Assembly: GCA_965226245.1 (NCBI GenBank) | Contig: CBDDCL010000009.1 | Location: forward strand, 1 to 64,000 | DNA length: 64,000 bases | Source of the DNA: CBDCYS01 sp965226245 | Lineage (GTDB): Bacteria; Acidobacteriota; Terriglobia; Bryobacterales; UBA6623 | Direction of reading: 5' to 3' | Shown: piece after piece, positions 63,473 to 64,000 of the stretch | Layout of the letters: each line of letters starts with the position of its first letter | Numbering within the stretch: position 1 is the first letter of the stretch | The notes under the pieces: model-generated | Databases searched by the model: none | The model's input: only the letters and a program-made list of their open reading frames with translations | What the model was told of the DNA's origin: nothing | Position numbers and translations under genes: made by a program

Positions 63473-63556
63473 CTGGCTCGGGCCAAAGTCCCGCTTCGGG
63501 CCGCGCTGCCGTTCCCGCGCTAGCGACTCGGCCCGAAGTCGCGGTCGTAGTCTCGT
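63473..63556. repeat. RDFGPS tail repeat, two diverged units
   Basis: On the minus strand two frames end in YDRDFGPSR-stop and GPKRDFGPSQ-stop, encoded by CGCGACTTCGGGCCGAGTCG and CGGGACTTTGGCCCGAGCC. They resemble the end of the repeats at 52918 and 53363. Confidence 0.65.
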
Positions 63557-63604
63557 CCATGTGTCGCTCCGGTGTGATGCCCATCTGACGCGCCAGGTCG
63601 CCGC

Positions 63605-63850
63605 TGGCGAATGCTCGCGAAGGCGCGTTCGGCCTACGGTCAGGACAACGTGCTGGGCAGGTGGCTGGTCTATGCGGCTTCTGGCCATGGTGGCAACAAG
63701 CTGCTTCGGAAACGCGATCCGAGGAACTTCCGGTTTTCTATCCTTGAACGTGTGTCGCCGGACATGAGTGAGGGTGACGTGATCCGGCTGGAGGCAACTT
63801 GGAAAGAACGCCTTCACACTCGATCGCCGCATGGGCTGAATGATAATTGA
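63605..63850 (+). pseudogene. GIY-YIG nuclease, C-terminal fragment
   Basis: SAYGQDNVLGRWLVYAASGH, GGNKLLRKRDPRNFRFSILE and VIRLEATWKERLHTRSPHGL match the second half of GIY-YIG family nucleases, including the glutamate in LEATWKERLH. The GIY/YIG strands are missing. It ends 2 bp before a transposon terminal repeat. Confidence 0.7.
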
Positions 63851-63851
63851 A

Positions 63852-63905
63852 GGGTAGCGCCCAGATTTGGGTCACCTCACGAAACGGAAAAAATCGTACG
63901 CTAAG
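63852..63905. mobile_element. Transposon end related to the Tn3-type repeat
   Basis: Starts GGGTAGCGCCCAGATTTGGG and ends GTACGCTAAG; outer and inner ends match those of the 37-bp repeat at 49750, with extra bases between. It probably opens an element that extends past the window. Confidence 0.6.
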
Positions 63906-64000
63906 GCCGATTGAGCGGCGGGCGGGGCCGGAACTCGCCCTGTTCAACTTGCTTGTTCAGCCGCCAGCTATGGTCCAAAACATTGTCGGTAAAGAACTTG
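63901..64000 (-). CDS. C-terminal end of an ORF leaving the window
   Basis: The minus strand ends with FFTDNVLDHSWRLNKQVEQG and EFRPRPPLNRP, stop inside the terminal repeat. Position suggests a transposase C-terminus, but I do not recognise it. Confidence 0.35.
   Translation of the reverse strand, partial: KFFTDNVLDHSWRLNKQVEQGEFRPRPPLNRP

Overview
The window reads as a GC-rich, heavily rearranged accessory region of a Gram-negative bacterium, built from plasmid, transposon and defence fragments. Signal-peptide lipoproteins, an outer-membrane beta-barrel protein, a VirB-type secretion apparatus and protein families I associate with Acidobacteriota or similar uncultured soil/marine lineages support this; the phylum is an inference from family recognition only. 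No rRNA, tRNA or CRISPR array was seen. Broken genes are everywhere (frameshifts, in-frame stops, insertion-sequence junctions).

Layout. 0-7.7 kb: a frameshifted AbiEii-type gene, small lipoproteins and membrane proteins, a patch of duplicated gene scraps (5.5 kb) and a Sel1-repeat protein. 7.9-14.7 kb: a plasmid repA cut by an IS5-family element, a Tn3 transposase fragment, a two-gene type II Thoeris-like defence pair (thsB/thsA) and a miniature IS1380 derivative. 14.8-21.5 kb: plasmid scar, helix-hairpin-helix lipoprotein, GMC oxidoreductase fragment, resolvase, DUF1156 methylase remnant with a deoxyribosyltransferase gene, VapC, a 402-bp element with terminal inverted repeats, and IS1380/Tn3/resolvase scraps. 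21.7-28 kb: an MmeI-like single-chain restriction-modification enzyme, an abortive-infection protein, a full IS1380-family element and the start of an Eco29kI-like nuclease gene.

28-51.4 kb is a plasmid-like conjugative module: iteron origin and repA, ArdC antirestriction protein, a candidate MOBC-type relaxase, VirB2/3/4/9/10/5/6/8 homologues in one tight operon, a strongly structured intergenic region (oriT or RNA candidate), VirD4, VirB11, and a ParA partition locus. The cargo is a large TIR/deoxyribosyltransferase-like plus Sll1717-type P-loop ATPase protein. The module is bounded by long diverged inverted repeats, each next to a different iteron set, so it looks like two related plasmid origins in one molecule.

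51.4-56.2 kb: a gene split precisely by an IS630 element, a dispersed repeat that adds the same C-terminal tail to different ORFs, a putative PIN toxin pair, and a second full IS1380 copy. 56.2-64 kb: hairpin cluster, DUF1080 pseudogene, PQQ-like propeller protein and arylsulfatase (a catabolic pair), an IS91-family transposase, a conserved hypothetical, a GIY-YIG fragment and another transposon end.

Together the genes describe repeated plasmid integration and decay next to a defence island (Thoeris, MmeI-like enzyme, Abi, Sll1717 protein, and remnants of three further DNA modification/restriction systems).
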